Assembly (NCBI RefSeq): GCF_003403075.1
Contig: NZ_CP031557.1
Span: 4,712,001 to 4,776,000 of the forward strand
Direction of reading: 5' to 3'
DNA: 64,000 nucleotides
Source of the DNA: Flavobacterium psychrotrophum
GTDB lineage: Bacteria > Bacteroidota > Bacteroidia > Flavobacteriales > Flavobacteriaceae
The notes under the pieces were generated by a model. It was not told where the DNA came from and made no database searches. It saw nothing but the letters and a program-made list of their open reading frames with translations. Each line of letters starts with the position of its first letter. Position 1 is the stretch's first letter. Shown here one piece after another: positions 62,875 through 64,000 of the stretch. The translations under genes were made by a program, and so were the position numbers.

Positions 62875-63888
62875 ATGGAGGCATTAGTTATTATAAGTTG
62901 CCTCTTGCTTTCTGCCTTTTTCTCGGGCATGGAAATAGCTTATGTTTCTGCAAATAAAGTATATCTTAGTGTAGAGCAGAAACAGGATACGCTACTTTCT
63001 AAAATACTTTCCCGCCTTACACAAAATCCTACGCAGTTTATTACGGCAATGCTTGTGGGTAACAGTATAGCGCTAGTGCTTTATGGCTATAATATGGCTC
63101 ATGCGGTCATCCGTTGGGTTGGTGCTGATATATTTGCGATGAATATTTTTTGGCAAATGCTCATCCAGGTTACCGTGGCAACATTTATTATTCTTGTTAC
63201 TGCTGAGTTTGTGCCTAAAGTTTTTTTTCAGGCCTACGCTAACCGTCTTATCAAGGTGCTGGCAATTCCTGCCTATGTTTTTTTTAGGCTATTTTATCCT
63301 GTGAGCCGTGGGCTGCTTGCCATCGCAAATTTTATACTGGTAACTGTTTTCAGGACACAGGCTGATAAGGGTAAAGGTTATTTTACACGTGCTGAGTTGG
63401 GCTCGTATGTAAACGAACAGTTCTCTGTTGCAAGCGCACAGGAGGAAGTAGATGCCGAGATAGCGATATTTAAAAATGCACTAGAGTTTACCGGGAGGCA
63501 GGCTAAAGACATCATGACTCCCCGGGCAGAACTTATAGCCCTTGATATGCATAGTAGTGTAGAAAATCTCAGGCAGCTTTTTATACAAACCGGTTACAGT
63601 AAGGTAATTGCATATCATCAAAATATAGATGCCATAAAAGGCTATGTGCATTCTTTTGCATTGTTTAAAAGCCCTGAAAGTATTACTGATGTAATGGTAC
63701 GGCCTGTATTTGCCCGCGAAGGTGTTTTTATAAAAGAGCTGCTTAACCAGCTTACCCGTGCACGCAAAAGCATGGCAGTAATACAGGATGCGGAGGGCAA
63801 AACCTTAGGGGTTATTACTGTAGAAGATATTATTGAAGAGCTTTTTGGTGAGATAGAAGACGAGCACGATACTGAGGAGGATGTTTAA
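62875..63888 (+). CDS. CNNM/CBS-domain transporter-like protein (HlyC/CorC family) lacking the C-terminal domain
   Basis: 337 residues: DUF21/CNNM membrane domain with three to four spans (about 3-150, starting ISCLLLSAFFSGMEIAYVSAN with the conserved acidic SGxEIA motif), then two CBS domains (about 200-325, DIMTPRAELIALD and ITVEDIIEELFGEIEDE). Members are linked to Mg2+ or Na+ transport. Most bacterial relatives carry a further 80-residue CorC_HlyC domain; here the chain stops at DEHDTEEDV with no continuation in any frame. The last gene of the operon visible in this window; 112 bases of gene-free sequence follow. Confidence 0.9.
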   Translation: MEALVIISCLLLSAFFSGMEIAYVSANKVYLSVEQKQDTLLSKILSRLTQNPTQFITAMLVGNSIALVLYGYNMAHAVIRWVGADIFAMNIFWQMLIQVTVATFIILVTAEFVPKVFFQAYANRLIKVLAIPAYVFFRLFYPVSRGLLAIANFILVTVFRTQADKGKGYFTRAELGSYVNEQFSVASAQEEVDAEIAIFKNALEFTGRQAKDIMTPRAELIALDMHSSVENLRQLFIQTGYSKVIAYHQNIDAIKGYVHSFALFKSPESITDVMVRPVFAREGVFIKELLNQLTRARKSMAVIQDAEGKTLGVITVEDIIEELFGEIEDEHDTEEDV

Positions 63889-64000
63889 TTGCGAAAACGA
63901 TTGTAGCTTATTGACGGTGCTTTGAGCGCGTAGTTTAGAAAAAATTAACTTGTGCCTAAAAAAAACACCTTGTATATTTTATTATTAAGCATATAATTGT

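Overview
The window is a chromosomal stretch of a member of the phylum Bacteroidota, almost certainly family Flavobacteriaceae and Flavobacterium-like. The evidence is the -7 promoter motif TAnnTTTG (with TTG 17-20 bases upstream at several genes), a PorP/SprF-type protein and a type IX secretion C-terminal domain, an S46 peptidase, a GH97 enzyme, the mevalonate pathway, the order murI-ompH-ompH-bamA-uppS-DUF6089-nadK-CBS|pdxJ, and a FolK-deoxynucleoside kinase fusion. I cannot name a species. No prophage, transposase gene, CRISPR array or obvious defence island is present. Most of the window is housekeeping and cell-envelope genes, separated by many short inverted and dispersed repeats.

Layout. 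1-4.8 kb: end of an outer-membrane barrel, a zinc-type CDF exporter, a small membrane protein, purT, a DUF4878-like lipoprotein and a YiiX-like papain-fold hydrolase. 4.8-7.3 kb: a MITE-like repeat, a large unknown membrane protein and tspO. 7.5-12.7 kb: mevalonate decarboxylase, mevalonate kinase, an unknown membrane protein and a UbiA prenyltransferase (isoprenoid/lipid supply), then an RsuA/RluB-type pseudouridine synthase and a SnoaL-like protein. 12.8-14.2 kb: an arsenic-type operon with a perfect inverted-repeat operator, arsR, a DUF6428-like protein with a CC/CC tail, an unlisted 43-residue membrane ORF and a thioredoxin-type arsenate reductase; no efflux pump follows. 14.3-22 kb: M3 peptidase lipoprotein, an AsmA-like giant, a CMD/DoxX/Crp cluster, and a three-domain NifU-like protein.

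22-33.4 kb: PorP/SprF-like protein, gamma carbonic anhydrase, then the minus-strand envelope block from CBS protein and NAD kinase through DUF6089, uppS, bamA, two OmpH/Skp chaperones and murI, which joins outer-membrane protein assembly with undecaprenyl and peptidoglycan precursor synthesis. pdxJ diverges from it and is followed by an alpha/beta hydrolase and a gene that appears split by a frameshift. 35-38.4 kb: tig-clpP-clpX protein quality control. 38.5-42 kb: a small ArsR-like half protein, a YvlD-like membrane protein, a GDSL lipoprotein and a FadL-type porin.

42.3-52.6 kb: two more AsmA/DUF748-like proteins, a GH97 glycosidase, SppA and the FolK-kinase fusion. 53-58.2 kb: a DPP11-like S46 peptidase, a small abundant-looking lipoprotein, an AraC regulator, a T9SS cargo protein and a J-domain/KTSC fusion. 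58.4-58.6 kb: two identical tRNA-Phe genes. 58.7-63.9 kb: coaX, an outer-membrane barrel, a TPR protein, lptC, a tiny membrane protein and a CNNM/CBS protein, closely packed as one operon.

The observations I find most worth checking are the 43-residue membrane ORF embedded in the ars operon, the frameshift at about 34,230, the shared APVADT-type tails of two lipoproteins, and gene ends captured from dispersed repeats.
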